Origin: an uncultured Pelagibacteraceae bacterium
GTDB lineage: Bacteria > Pseudomonadota > Alphaproteobacteria > Pelagibacterales > Pelagibacteraceae
Assembly: GCA_902531765.1 (NCBI GenBank)
Contig: CACAFC010000003.1
Coordinates: forward strand, 50,637-114,636
Direction: 5' to 3'
DNA length: 64,000 nt
The notes beneath the pieces are model-generated. The model saw only the letters and a program-made list of their open reading frames with translations, did no database searches and was not told where the DNA came from. Positions 45,162 to 54,550 of this stretch are shown piece after piece. Every line of letters begins with the position of its first letter. Within the stretch, counting starts at the first letter, position 1. The position numbers were made by a program, and so were the translations under genes.

Positions 45162-46415
45162 ATGAGTTCAGAAACAAAACAGATTTTAACTACAGATGGA
45201 ATACCTTTAGAGGTAAGTCTAAAGAAAGCAGAAAGAAAAAATAAGATTAAAGCTTTCTTGCTTGTTGCTCCTTTATTATTTTTCTTAATTATCACCTATG
45301 TCTTTCCAATAGGAGACATGCTGTTTAGAAGTGTTGATGATAAGATGGTAACTCAAATGCTTCCAAAAACTTTTAAAGCAATGGAAAATTGGGATGGACA
45401 AGAGTTACCCGAGGAAGAAGTTTTCGCAGCTTTTCATGAGGACTTTATAAAACTAGTTGAAGATAAACGAGAAGGTAAACTATCTACTCAATTAAATTAC
45501 ACAAAGAACGGCTTTAAAAGCATTATTAAAAAATTAAGAAGAGCATCTAAAAAATTCGAAGAGGGAAATTATAAAGAACAAATAATGTCAGTACATAAAA
45601 GATGGGCTGATGTTGAGTACTGGAGAGCAATTCAAAGAAGAGCTCCTGAATTTACAGGTCAAAAATATCTAAAAGGAATGGATATGTATGTAAATGAGGA
45701 AGGGAAAATAGTAAGCGTTAGTGAGGATAGGAGAATTCATAGAGTGTTGTGGTTAAGAACTTTGGAGATAGCATTCTTTGTAACGGTCTTTTGTTTTTTG
45801 ATGGCTTATCCAATTGCTCATTTGTTAGCTACTCTGCCAATGAAATATAGTAACTTATTAATGATCTGTGTGCTGCTTCCGTTTTGGACTTCATTACTTG
45901 TAAGAACTGCCAGCTGGATGATTTTGTTACAACAACAAGGTATCGTAAATGATTTCTTTGTTGGAATAGGATTGGTGGCTGACGATAACAGACCTGAAAT
46001 GATGTATAATAAGACTGGAAGTTATGTGGCAATGACACAAATCTTGCTGCCATTTATGGTGCTACCACTATACAGTGTCATGAAAACTATTTCACCAAGC
46101 TTAATGAGAGCTGGAAAATCATTAGGTGGAACACCATTTGTTGCATTTTGGAAAGTTTATTTTCCACTGACTATCCCTGGAATAGGTGCAGGTTGCTTAC
46201 TAGTATTCATTTTAGCGATTGGTTATTACATTACACCAGCTTTAGTTGGTGGTGCATCTGGAACTTTGATTAGTAACCAGATCGCCTTTCATATGAAAAG
46301 TACCCTAGACTGGAGTTTTGCATCTGCAATGGGATTAATGTTGTTAACTGGGGTATTAGTGATTTATTGGCTTTATAACAAAATAGTTGGAATTGATAAT
46401 ATTAAATTAGGATAA
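45162..46415 (+). CDS. potB: ABC importer permease, PotB type with a large inter-helix domain
   Basis: Inner-membrane permease of 417 residues, about 120-130 longer than typical PotB. Helix 1 (residues 29-52) is followed by a highly charged, mostly helical region (about 57-195) that should be periplasmic, and then by the normal set of helices. The coupling EAA-type segment AGKSLGGTPFVAFWKVYFPL is intact. No clear ribosome binding site is present, because the terminator T-run occupies that position; translation may be weak. Its partner potC is 5 bases downstream. Confidence 0.9.
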   Translation: MSSETKQILTTDGIPLEVSLKKAERKNKIKAFLLVAPLLFFLIITYVFPIGDMLFRSVDDKMVTQMLPKTFKAMENWDGQELPEEEVFAAFHEDFIKLVEDKREGKLSTQLNYTKNGFKSIIKKLRRASKKFEEGNYKEQIMSVHKRWADVEYWRAIQRRAPEFTGQKYLKGMDMYVNEEGKIVSVSEDRRIHRVLWLRTLEIAFFVTVFCFLMAYPIAHLLATLPMKYSNLLMICVLLPFWTSLLVRTASWMILLQQQGIVNDFFVGIGLVADDNRPEMMYNKTGSYVAMTQILLPFMVLPLYSVMKTISPSLMRAGKSLGGTPFVAFWKVYFPLTIPGIGAGCLLVFILAIGYYITPALVGGASGTLISNQIAFHMKSTLDWSFASAMGLMLLTGVLVIYWLYNKIVGIDNIKLG

Positions 46416-46420
46416 TTAAG

Positions 46421-47275
46421 ATGGCTTTACCAAAGTATACTGAACCACATTATAGAATTTGGCATTATATTTATTTAACAATTTGTGGTGCAGTTTTCTT
46501 TTTTCTTATTGCACCCTTATTTGTAATTTTTCCATTATCCTTTAATGCAGAAGAATTTTTAAGTTTCTCAGATGGGATGAAAAGCCTTGACCCTGATGCC
46601 TTTTCTTTAAGATGGTATAAAGACATGATCTATGGAACTAAAAATCCTTGGGGATTAGCCGCAAAAAATAGTTTTATAATCGCAATATTTGCAACAATAG
46701 GTTCAGTATTACTTGGAACAGTTGCCGCTCTAGGGTTAAGTAGCAGACATATGCCTTATAAAGGTTTGATAATGGCTGTTTTAATTTCTCCAATGATCGT
46801 ACCTTTAATTATTTCAGGTGTTGCAATATTTTTCTTTATGGCAAAAGCTGGTTTAGCAGCTACACACACAGGTATTGTTCTTGCTCATATAATTTTAGGA
46901 ACACCATTTGTTGTTATTACAGTTACTGCTACGCTTTCAGGATTTGATCATAGTGTAACAAGAGCTGCTGCAAGTTTGGGTAGTGATCCAGTAAATACTT
47001 TTATGAAAATTACATTACCATTAATTTTACCTGGTGTTATTTCAGGTGGATTGTTTGCGTTTGTGACTTCATTTGATGAAGTTGTTGTTGTTTTATTTTT
47101 AGCTGGATTAGAAAATACAACTATTCCTATTCAAATGTGGACAGGTTTAAGAGAACAATTGAGTCCAACAATTCTAGCTGTTGCGACTTGTTTAATAATA
47201 CTATCAACACTAATATTAGTAACCGCTGAGCTTTTGAGAAGACGATCAGAGAGGCTTAGAGGAATTAATCGATAG
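46421..47275 (+). CDS. potC: ABC importer permease, PotC type
   Basis: Second permease of 284 residues with six predicted helices. The EAA coupling segment AAASLGSDPVNTFMKITLPL (about residues 185-204) is present. It is preceded by TTAAG and starts 5 bases after potB. With the ATPase and binding protein it completes the importer. The following FadN-like gene begins 12 bases downstream in the same direction, so it may be on the same transcript. Confidence 0.92.
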   Translation: MALPKYTEPHYRIWHYIYLTICGAVFFFLIAPLFVIFPLSFNAEEFLSFSDGMKSLDPDAFSLRWYKDMIYGTKNPWGLAAKNSFIIAIFATIGSVLLGTVAALGLSSRHMPYKGLIMAVLISPMIVPLIISGVAIFFFMAKAGLAATHTGIVLAHIILGTPFVVITVTATLSGFDHSVTRAAASLGSDPVNTFMKITLPLILPGVISGGLFAFVTSFDEVVVVLFLAGLENTTIPIQMWTGLREQLSPTILAVATCLIILSTLILVTAELLRRRSERLRGINR

Positions 47276-47287
47276 TAAAATAATCAA

Positions 47288-49510
47288 ATGAAAATTAAGA
47301 ATGTAGTAGTTATTGGATCAGGTACAATGGGCAGCGGTATAGCCGCTCATCTCTGCAATGCTAATATCCCTGTTACGCTTTTAGATCTAAAAACTGAAAT
47401 AAGTCAAAATGCTAGAGAACGAATTCATAAATCAAGACCACCTTTATTAATCGATAAAACAAAAATTGATAATATTAAAGTTGGAAATATATCCGATGAT
47501 TTTGATGTAGTTAAAGATGCTGACTGGATTGTCGAGGCAGTGGTTGAGAGAATTGATATAAAGCATCAAATTTATGATAAAATTTTTGAAAGCAGGAAAG
47601 ATGGAGCAATAGTTTCATCAAACACTTCCTCAATCCCAATTAAAGTTTTATCTCAAAATTTAGATAAAGATCAAAAAAAAGATTTTTGTATTACCCATTT
47701 TTTTAATCCAGTTAGATATATGGGTCTTCTTGAAATAGTTAAGAATGAAGACAATGATTTAAATAAAATCAATCAATTAAAAGAATTTTGTGAAGTTGAG
47801 TTAGGTAAAGGAGCAATCGTTTGTAACGATACCCCTGGTTTTTTAGGAAATAGGGTAGGTGTGTACGCAATGCAAATTGCAATGACTGAAGCATTTAAGA
47901 TGAAACTTTCTGTGGAGGAAGCAGATGCAATCTTTGGAAGACCTATGGGCATACCTAAAACAGGAGTTTTTGGATTATATGATTTGATTGGAATAGATTT
48001 AATGGCAGATGTTTTAAAAAGTTTTATCAAAGAACTTCCAAAATCTGATGAGTTCCATGAGGTTGCTAAAGAAATTCCTTTAGTTAAAAAATTAATCAAA
48101 ACTGGATATACGGGGAGAAAAGGCAAAGGCGGCTTCTATAGAATGAAGAAGACTGATAGTGGAAAAATTATGGAAGCTATTAATCTTGAAACCGGCGAGT
48201 ATTCAACAAGTCAAAAAATAGATATTAAGTCTGATAAAGTAGATTTAAAGGCTTTAATTAATAGAAATGATAAGTATGGAGACTATGCTTGGTCAGTACT
48301 ATCGAAGATAATAAAATATGCATCATCACTAGTTCCTGGGATTACCAAAGAATTTAATGACATAGACGAGGCAATGAGACTTGGATTTAACTGGGCGAAA
48401 GGACCTTTTGAGATGTTAGAAGAAATTGGTGTAAAAAATTTCTTCGATAAAGTTGATGAATATAAAGGTAATAATTTTTTAGAAAATTTATCTAATTCTA
48501 AAGATGAAAATTTTTATGGTGAAAGGCAAAAGTACACATCGATTGAAACTTTAGGTAAGATCAAGAAAACTGCCTCAAGTGTTGATGGCAACAGTTCAGC
48601 TTCAATTTATAGATTTAATGATTTCAATATTGTTGAGTTTACGACTAAAGCTAATGCGCTTGATTATGACTCTATGGATGCTCTTAAGAAAGCAACTAAT
48701 AAACCTTTGATAATAATTAATGAAAGTATGCAATTTTCTGCTGGTGTTAACCTGACTTATACAATGGAATTTGCAAATAAAAATGATTTTAAATCGATAG
48801 AAAAATTTATTAAATATTTTCAAGAAACTTGCAAACATCTTAAGTACTCTAAATACCCAGTTATATCTGCTCCATCAGGTTTAACTTTGGGCGGAGGTTT
48901 TGAAGTTTTAGTACAAAGTAATTTTGTAGCCTCACACACAAATATTGTTATCGGATTAGTAGAGACTATTGTTGGATTAATTCCAGCTGGAGGCGGATGT
49001 AAAGAAATGCTAGCTAGATGGTTAAATACTGAAGAGGCTAAGAAAGATCCAAAATATGCACCTTTGAAAGTATTTGATATAATTGGCTATGGTAGAACAG
49101 CCACGTCTCCAGTTGAGGCAGAACCTTTGAAATACTTACTACCTGAAAATAAAAGAATTATGAATAGAAATAGTTTGCTTGAAGTATCGAAAAAAATTTT
49201 AAATGAAAACAAGGACTTTAAAGCACCAAATGAGCTTACATTTAATTTACCTGGCAAAGCAGTTATTGATGATATGAACAAAATTTTAGAAAAACTTTAT
49301 AATAATAAAGTTATATTGGATCATGGTTTGACTGTAGCAAAAGAATTGGCTCATGTGTTAAGTGGTGGTGAAACTACCAAAGACAAAACTCTTACAGAGG
49401 ACGATTTATTTAAATTGGAACTTGATGCTTTTATGAGATTAATTGAAACTAAACAAACTCAAGATAGAATTAAACATACACTTGCAACTGGAAAACCTTT
49501 AGTTAATTAA
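47288..49510 (+). CDS. Fused 3-hydroxyacyl-CoA dehydrogenase / enoyl-CoA hydratase (FadN-like order)
   Basis: Bifunctional beta-oxidation type enzyme of 740 residues. The dehydrogenase comes first, with NAD-binding GSGTMGSG at residues 10-17 and HFFNPVRYMGLLEIV near residue 138. The C-terminal third is crotonase-like (SAPSGLTLGGGFEVL, then GLVETIVGLIPAGGG). This order is the reverse of E. coli FadB/FadJ and matches FadN-type proteins. It could act on fatty acyl-, branched- or aromatic-derived acyl-CoA. The stop shares an 8-base TTAATTAA with the convergent cyclophilin gene. A thiolase partner is not in the window. Confidence 0.9.
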   Translation: MKIKNVVVIGSGTMGSGIAAHLCNANIPVTLLDLKTEISQNARERIHKSRPPLLIDKTKIDNIKVGNISDDFDVVKDADWIVEAVVERIDIKHQIYDKIFESRKDGAIVSSNTSSIPIKVLSQNLDKDQKKDFCITHFFNPVRYMGLLEIVKNEDNDLNKINQLKEFCEVELGKGAIVCNDTPGFLGNRVGVYAMQIAMTEAFKMKLSVEEADAIFGRPMGIPKTGVFGLYDLIGIDLMADVLKSFIKELPKSDEFHEVAKEIPLVKKLIKTGYTGRKGKGGFYRMKKTDSGKIMEAINLETGEYSTSQKIDIKSDKVDLKALINRNDKYGDYAWSVLSKIIKYASSLVPGITKEFNDIDEAMRLGFNWAKGPFEMLEEIGVKNFFDKVDEYKGNNFLENLSNSKDENFYGERQKYTSIETLGKIKKTASSVDGNSSASIYRFNDFNIVEFTTKANALDYDSMDALKKATNKPLIIINESMQFSAGVNLTYTMEFANKNDFKSIEKFIKYFQETCKHLKYSKYPVISAPSGLTLGGGFEVLVQSNFVASHTNIVIGLVETIVGLIPAGGGCKEMLARWLNTEEAKKDPKYAPLKVFDIIGYGRTATSPVEAEPLKYLLPENKRIMNRNSLLEVSKKILNENKDFKAPNELTFNLPGKAVIDDMNKILEKLYNNKVILDHGLTVAKELAHVLSGGETTKDKTLTEDDLFKLELDAFMRLIETKQTQDRIKHTLATGKPLVN

Positions 49511-50147
49511 ACAATCTAAGAGTATTTATAAAATCAGGCCTTAATACGTATTCAGATTTATTTAAATGTTTAATTTTTTCTAAAGCTTCTAAGCCAAAAA
49601 TCACTTTTCCAATCGGTGTGTATTCACCCTCATATAAAGGTTCATCCTGTAAAATTATAAAAAATTGACTATCTTCAGTATCATATTTTAAAGATCGAGC
49701 TAATCCTACACTCCCCTTAGTGTAGTTAAAATCTTTATCAACTTCAGATTTGATTGTACCTAAACCAGATTTTCCAGTTCCAATTTTTCCATAATCAATG
49801 TTTCCTTTCTTTCCAAATTCTAAGTCACCTGCTTGTACGAGTTTATCTTTAATGACTCTATGAAATGCCACATCATCATAGGCATTCGAGTTGATTAATG
49901 TTTTAAATCTTTCTACTCCATTAGGAGATATGTCTGGATATAATTCTATAATTACATTTCCACACTCAACATTTAGAATTGCTATGTTATTTGGATTTTC
50001 AAAATTAATTTTATTTGGGTTGTTATTCTTAACAAATAAACATTTATCTTTTAGTAAAAAAAAAGAGGTAATTGAAAATAAACCTAAAATTACAACAAAT
50101 ATAAATATTATTTTTTCAGATTTTGATGCCTTTATCTTTTCAATCAT
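49503..50147 (-). CDS. Membrane-anchored cyclophilin-type peptidyl-prolyl isomerase
   Basis: A 214-residue protein: one N-terminal membrane helix (IIFIFVVILGLFSITSFFLL), a short linker, then a cyclophilin domain with VIIELYPDISPNGVERF, FHRVIKDKLVQAGD, GSVGLAR, SQFFI and PIGKVIFGLEALEKI. It should catalyse proline isomerization on periplasmic proteins. It overlaps the upstream metallopeptidase-like gene by 4 bases, so both are probably coordinated envelope proteins. Confidence 0.9.
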   Translation of the reverse strand: MIEKIKASKSEKIIFIFVVILGLFSITSFFLLKDKCLFVKNNNPNKINFENPNNIAILNVECGNVIIELYPDISPNGVERFKTLINSNAYDDVAFHRVIKDKLVQAGDLEFGKKGNIDYGKIGTGKSGLGTIKSEVDKDFNYTKGSVGLARSLKYDTEDSQFFIILQDEPLYEGEYTPIGKVIFGLEALEKIKHLNKSEYVLRPDFINTLRLFN

Positions 50148-50866
50148 AAAATAAAATTTTCATCAATTTTTAGAAGCCCTTTTTTGATGAATTCTATCTT
50201 TTTTTTAAGAATAGGATCAATCTTTTCAGGTAAATTTCCATACATTAAATGAGAAAATACTTCAGCCATATCTTCAGATGCTGTTGATTGCGAGTATTCA
50301 GTAATAAACCCCTCTGGTTTAGAATATGTATCTAAACCAATTTTTTTTGTGCAGGTTGAACATTTGGCGTAATCAAACTCTTTAGGATTAAAACTGGACC
50401 AAATTTTTTCACTAAATATATCTTTGTAACTATCATTTATTATGTGAAACACTTCGTGATGTAATACTCTTTCAAAATATTTGTCATTAAATTTTATATC
50501 TACAATCAAAGTTTTCATTATATTGTCAGGTATTCCTGCAGTGTTGATACCTGAGATTGATAAATCCTCACACATAACAATGTATTTTAAATTTATTTTT
50601 TTTAAAAAGTTTTGAGAATATTTATTAAGATTTTTTTCAATAATCTTATATTTCTTATCTAGGTCTTGTTTTGAGGATTTAAAACAGTTGATATTATTAT
50701 CAATACCTATTGTAAATGCCTGTTTAGCATTCAGATATCTTAATTTATTTTCAGTTTTAATATTATAAATCTCCAGATTTGGAATCTTTATTAATTCATA
50801 AATCGTATCCGCTTTTGTGGGAGAAATTAAAAATAAACACAATAAAACGAACTTAAATAATTTCAT
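50144..50866 (-). CDS. Exported putative zinc metallopeptidase
   Basis: Unrecognised 240-residue secreted protein with signal peptide (KLFKFVLLCLFLISPTKA). It contains the zincin motif HEVFH (RVLHHEVFHIIND, about residues 136-148), and a downstream glutamate in DMAEVFSHLMYG that could be the third zinc ligand (gluzincin-like). A CSTC segment (AKCSTCTKKIG) might form a disulfide or second metal site. The region after it is helical. No named family is certain. Coupling to the cyclophilin suggests a role in protein quality control in the periplasm, an inference. Confidence 0.6.
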   Translation of the reverse strand: MKLFKFVLLCLFLISPTKADTIYELIKIPNLEIYNIKTENKLRYLNAKQAFTIGIDNNINCFKSSKQDLDKKYKIIEKNLNKYSQNFLKKINLKYIVMCEDLSISGINTAGIPDNIMKTLIVDIKFNDKYFERVLHHEVFHIINDSYKDIFSEKIWSSFNPKEFDYAKCSTCTKKIGLDTYSKPEGFITEYSQSTASEDMAEVFSHLMYGNLPEKIDPILKKKIEFIKKGLLKIDENFIL

Positions 50867-50920
50867 AATTAGTATTATTGAAGATATTCCAATTTGTTAG
50901 AATGTGATAGAGTTTTTGTG

Positions 50921-51880
50921 ATGAAAAAAAAAAGAAGCAAACAACCCATTCAACCAGTAAGCGGCACAAAGGTTCCAAGATTTGCGGGTCCATCAACTTT
51001 TGCAAGATTACCAGAATTAAGAGATGTTGAGTACTGCGATGTTGCGATAGTTGGGATACCATTTGATGCAGGCACAAGTTATAGACCTGGGGCAAGATTT
51101 GGTCCACAAAGTATTAGGCAAGCTTCAAGACATTTAAGAACAAATTATCATCCAAGTTATGATGTTGAGCCCTTTAAAGTTCAACAGGTCGCTGATGCAG
51201 GAGATATTACTTGCAATCCATTCAATATAGATGAAGCAATTAAGCAAATCGAGGAAGGAGCTTTGGATCTACTTAAAAAAACTGGTGGTATAATTAGTTT
51301 AGGTGGAGATCATACGATTGCTTTTCCTTTACTAAAAGCAGTAAATAAAATTAACAATGGTCCAGTGGCTCTAGTTCATTTTGATGCACATTTGGATACT
51401 TGGGACACTTATTTTGGTGCACCTTACACACATGGGACTCCTTTTAGAAGGGCACGAGAGGAAAATTTATTTATGGATGATGCTTCAATGCATGTTGGTA
51501 TTAGAGGTCCTCTATATAGTCGGGAGGATCTAAAAAATGATGAAAGCTTTGGATTTAAGATAATTCACTGTGATGAGTTTCAAACCGAAGGCACTGATAA
51601 AATTGCTGAAAGAATAAAAAAAAGAGTAGGAGATAATCCATTGTACCTATCAATTGATATTGATGTTCTAGATCCTGCTTTTGCACCTGGTACTGGCACA
51701 CCTGAAATAGCTGGAATGACAACTAGAGAAATGGTTAATGTAATTAGAGGCTTATCTGGTATGAATTTAATCTCTGCAGATGTAGTTGAGGTATCACCTG
51801 CGTATGATCATGCTGAGGTTACATCACTCGCGGCTGCTACTATAGTTTATGAGTTAACAAATTTATTTGCAAAAAAATAA
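50921..51880 (+). CDS. speB: Agmatinase/guanidino-acid ureohydrolase
   Basis: Ureohydrolase of 319 residues from the ATG at 50921; a TTG 27 bases earlier is less likely. Manganese sites are seen in GGDHTIAFP, HFDAHLDTWD and SIDIDVLDPAFAPGTGTPE. These residues are shared by agmatinase, guanidinobutyrase and guanidinopropionase; the adjacent aldehyde dehydrogenase makes 4-guanidinobutanoate as attractive a substrate as agmatine. Products would be urea plus putrescine or GABA. It belongs to a run with the aldehyde dehydrogenase 20 bases downstream. Confidence 0.85.
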   Translation: MKKKRSKQPIQPVSGTKVPRFAGPSTFARLPELRDVEYCDVAIVGIPFDAGTSYRPGARFGPQSIRQASRHLRTNYHPSYDVEPFKVQQVADAGDITCNPFNIDEAIKQIEEGALDLLKKTGGIISLGGDHTIAFPLLKAVNKINNGPVALVHFDAHLDTWDTYFGAPYTHGTPFRRAREENLFMDDASMHVGIRGPLYSREDLKNDESFGFKIIHCDEFQTEGTDKIAERIKKRVGDNPLYLSIDIDVLDPAFAPGTGTPEIAGMTTREMVNVIRGLSGMNLISADVVEVSPAYDHAEVTSLAAATIVYELTNLFAKK

Positions 51881-51900
51881 AGAAAGGTTAGGAATCTCTG

Positions 51901-53334
51901 ATGGAAAATAAAAAAAATTTTTATATCAATGGCAAATGGGTAACACCAAAAAGTAAAGAAGAAATCAAAGTAATTGATCCTGCAACTGAAGAAAATTGTG
52001 CTGTTATAACATTGGGCAACAAAGATGATGTTAACGACGCTGTGAATGCTGCAAAAAAAGCTTACAGTTCTTGGGCATTTTCATCAAAAGATGAGAGAAT
52101 AAGATTATTAGAAAAGCTTTACGAAAATTATAAAAAAAGATGGGCTGACATTGCAAGTGCAATTACAACTGAAATGGGAGCACCAAAGGACTTTGCTACC
52201 AAACTTCAAGCTGGTACTGGTGCGGCTCATTTAAAATCATTTATAAGATATTTAAAAAGTTTTGAATTTGAAAAACCATTAGGAGAACATGCGCCTAATC
52301 AAAGATTAATTTACGAACCTAAAGGTGTATGTGCGTTAATCACACCATGGAATTGGCCAATGAACCAGGTTTGTTTAAAAGTTATGCCTGCAATAGCATC
52401 TGGTTGCACCATGGTTTTAAAACCATCAGAATTAGCTCCATTATCATCAATGATTTTAGCTGAGTTGATTGATGAAACAAAATTTCCTCCAGGCGTATTT
52501 AATTTAGTAAACGGTGATGGAGCAACGACAGGTGATTCTTTAACAAGTCACCCTGACATAAATATGATTTCATTTACTGGATCGACTAGAGCAGGAGCAC
52601 TAATTTCACAAAATGCTGCTAAAGATTTTAAAAGAGTTAGTTTAGAATTAGGTGGTAAGGGAGCAAACATTATCTTTAAAGATGCTGACCCAGAAGCTAT
52701 TGAAAGAGGAGCGCTCAGATGTTTTAGAAATTCAGGTCAATCATGTAATGCACCTACAAGAATGCTAGTAGAAAAATCAATGTATAATGATGCTGTTGAA
52801 AGATTGAAAAAGTATACAGAAAAATTTGAGGTTGGTGATCCAAAAAAAGATGGAGAACATATAGGTCCAGTTATTTCTGAAACTCAGTACAACAAAATAC
52901 AAACTTTAATTAAGAAAGGTATTGATGAAGGTGCTAAACTAGTAGCAGGTGGTCCAGGTAAACCAGAAGGATTAGAAAAGGGTTATTTTGTAAAACCTAC
53001 AGTATTTGCAGATGTTAATAACAATATGGAAATAGCTAGAACAGAAATATTTGGACCAGTCTTATCAGTAATGCCTTTTGAAACAGAGGAAGAAGCTATT
53101 GAGATTGCAAATGATACTCCTTATGGATTAACAAATTATATTCAAACTACAGATAAAGAAAAAGTAAAAAGAGTTGCTAGAAAACTTAGATCAGGAATGG
53201 TGGATGTCAATGGAGCTGGTATTGCAGTTGATGCACCGTTCGGTGGTTTCAAACATTCTGGTATTGGTAGAGAAGCCGGAGAACATGGTCTTGAGGAGTT
53301 TCTAGAGGTGAAATCTGTTGGTGGATGGAGTTAA
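51901..53334 (+). CDS. NAD(P)-dependent aldehyde dehydrogenase
   Basis: A 477-residue aldehyde dehydrogenase with ITPWNWPMNQVCLKVMPAIA, FTGSTRAG, LELGGKGANI (catalytic Glu) and the catalytic Cys in RNSGQSCNAPTR. It is complete. The neighbouring ureohydrolase suggests an amine-derived aldehyde such as 4-guanidinobutanal or 4-aminobutanal, but ALDH specificity cannot be predicted from these motifs. Its stop shares TTAA with the convergent deacetylase gene. Confidence 0.9.
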   Translation: MENKKNFYINGKWVTPKSKEEIKVIDPATEENCAVITLGNKDDVNDAVNAAKKAYSSWAFSSKDERIRLLEKLYENYKKRWADIASAITTEMGAPKDFATKLQAGTGAAHLKSFIRYLKSFEFEKPLGEHAPNQRLIYEPKGVCALITPWNWPMNQVCLKVMPAIASGCTMVLKPSELAPLSSMILAELIDETKFPPGVFNLVNGDGATTGDSLTSHPDINMISFTGSTRAGALISQNAAKDFKRVSLELGGKGANIIFKDADPEAIERGALRCFRNSGQSCNAPTRMLVEKSMYNDAVERLKKYTEKFEVGDPKKDGEHIGPVISETQYNKIQTLIKKGIDEGAKLVAGGPGKPEGLEKGYFVKPTVFADVNNNMEIARTEIFGPVLSVMPFETEEEAIEIANDTPYGLTNYIQTTDKEKVKRVARKLRSGMVDVNGAGIAVDAPFGGFKHSGIGREAGEHGLEEFLEVKSVGGWS

Positions 53335-54521
53335 TTTAGAGTAGAATTTTTCTTAATCCCCTCAAGAAATTTTAAACATTTTTTAAGCTCATTGAGTTCG
53401 ATGAACTCATCAACTTTGTGAGCTTGTTCAATAGAACCTGGGCCACAAACAACTGTGCTGATACCAATTTCTTGAAATAATCCTGCTTCAGTTCCAAAAG
53501 ATACAACTTCTCTGGAATTATCACCGGTTAAACTTGAGACTAATTCACATGCTTCTGAATTATCTACACGATCAAAACCCGTAACTTCACCTATTATTTC
53601 CTTTGTTATCTTTGAATTAGGAAAAACTTTCTTCATCTCTGGTAATAAAACCTCATTGGCATATTTATCTATTTGTTGATTTAGAAAAATACCATCTTCT
53701 TTGACAACTGGTCTTGTCTCCCACTCAACACGACATTTGTCGGCTATTACATTATGAGCAATACCACCAAATATACCTCCAACTTGTAATGTTGAAAAAG
53801 GAGGATCAAATATTGAGTCTTTGGGAGCTCTTTTTTTTAATTCTTCCCTAAGCTCTACTAATTTATTTGCATATTTTGATGCAAATTCAACAGCACTCAC
53901 ACCTTTGTGTGGCATTGAGCTGTGTCCAGCTAATCCTTCAAAATAAGTGGTATATTCGTAACATCCTTTGTGTGCATCTATGATTTTCATTTTTGTAGGT
54001 TCTCCCACAATACAAATTCCATCTTGAATTTTTCTTTTTTTAAGTTCTTTTATTAATATTGGTGCACCCAAACATGCAGTCTCCTCATCAAAAGTGAAAG
54101 AAAAATGAATATCTCTATTAAGATCAACTTTAGAAAAAATTGGAGCAAACGCTAATGCACATGCAATAAATCCTTTCATATCACAGGAGCCTCTTCCAAA
54201 GAGTTTGTCTTCTTTAATTGTTGCTTTAAAAGGGTCAGTACTCCAACTTTTTGAAACAGGGACAGTGTCAGTATGACCAGATAAAATTATTGGTTTAACA
54301 CCATTTGATTTTTTTGCTTTGATTGTTGCAAAAAGATTTACTCTTTTTTTTTCGTCATCATAAGTTTTAAAAGAGGTAGCACCTAAATCATTGAGATATT
54401 TTTCACAATAATTAATTAAATCATTGTTATCTTCTCCTGAAATAGTTTTAAATCCAATTAAATCAGATAAAATCTTGATAGAATTCTCATATAATTCCTC
54501 TAAATTTACTTCTGTACTCAT
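53331..54521 (-). CDS. argE: M20-family deacylase, acetylornithine deacetylase-like
   Basis: Zinc metallo-hydrolase of 396 residues with SGHTDTVPV, RGSCDMKGFIACALA, DEETACLGAPIL and a C-terminal HKVDEFIEL histidine, all in M20 positions. It is most similar in pattern to ArgE, which makes ornithine from N-acetylornithine; a deacetylase for another N-acyl amine (including a product of the ectoine route) is possible. The promoter should lie in the short divergent gap before the CsaA-like gene. Confidence 0.86.
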   Translation of the reverse strand: MSTEVNLEELYENSIKILSDLIGFKTISGEDNNDLINYCEKYLNDLGATSFKTYDDEKKRVNLFATIKAKKSNGVKPIILSGHTDTVPVSKSWSTDPFKATIKEDKLFGRGSCDMKGFIACALAFAPIFSKVDLNRDIHFSFTFDEETACLGAPILIKELKKRKIQDGICIVGEPTKMKIIDAHKGCYEYTTYFEGLAGHSSMPHKGVSAVEFASKYANKLVELREELKKRAPKDSIFDPPFSTLQVGGIFGGIAHNVIADKCRVEWETRPVVKEDGIFLNQQIDKYANEVLLPEMKKVFPNSKITKEIIGEVTGFDRVDNSEACELVSSLTGDNSREVVSFGTEAGLFQEIGISTVVCGPGSIEQAHKVDEFIELNELKKCLKFLEGIKKNSTLN

Positions 54522-54550
54522 TACTAATAATTAATATAAATATCACATTT

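Noticed and set aside
49503..49510. TTAATTAA palindromes as regulatory sites
   Set aside because: They are explained by overlapping stop codons of convergent genes and therefore need no protein-binding role.
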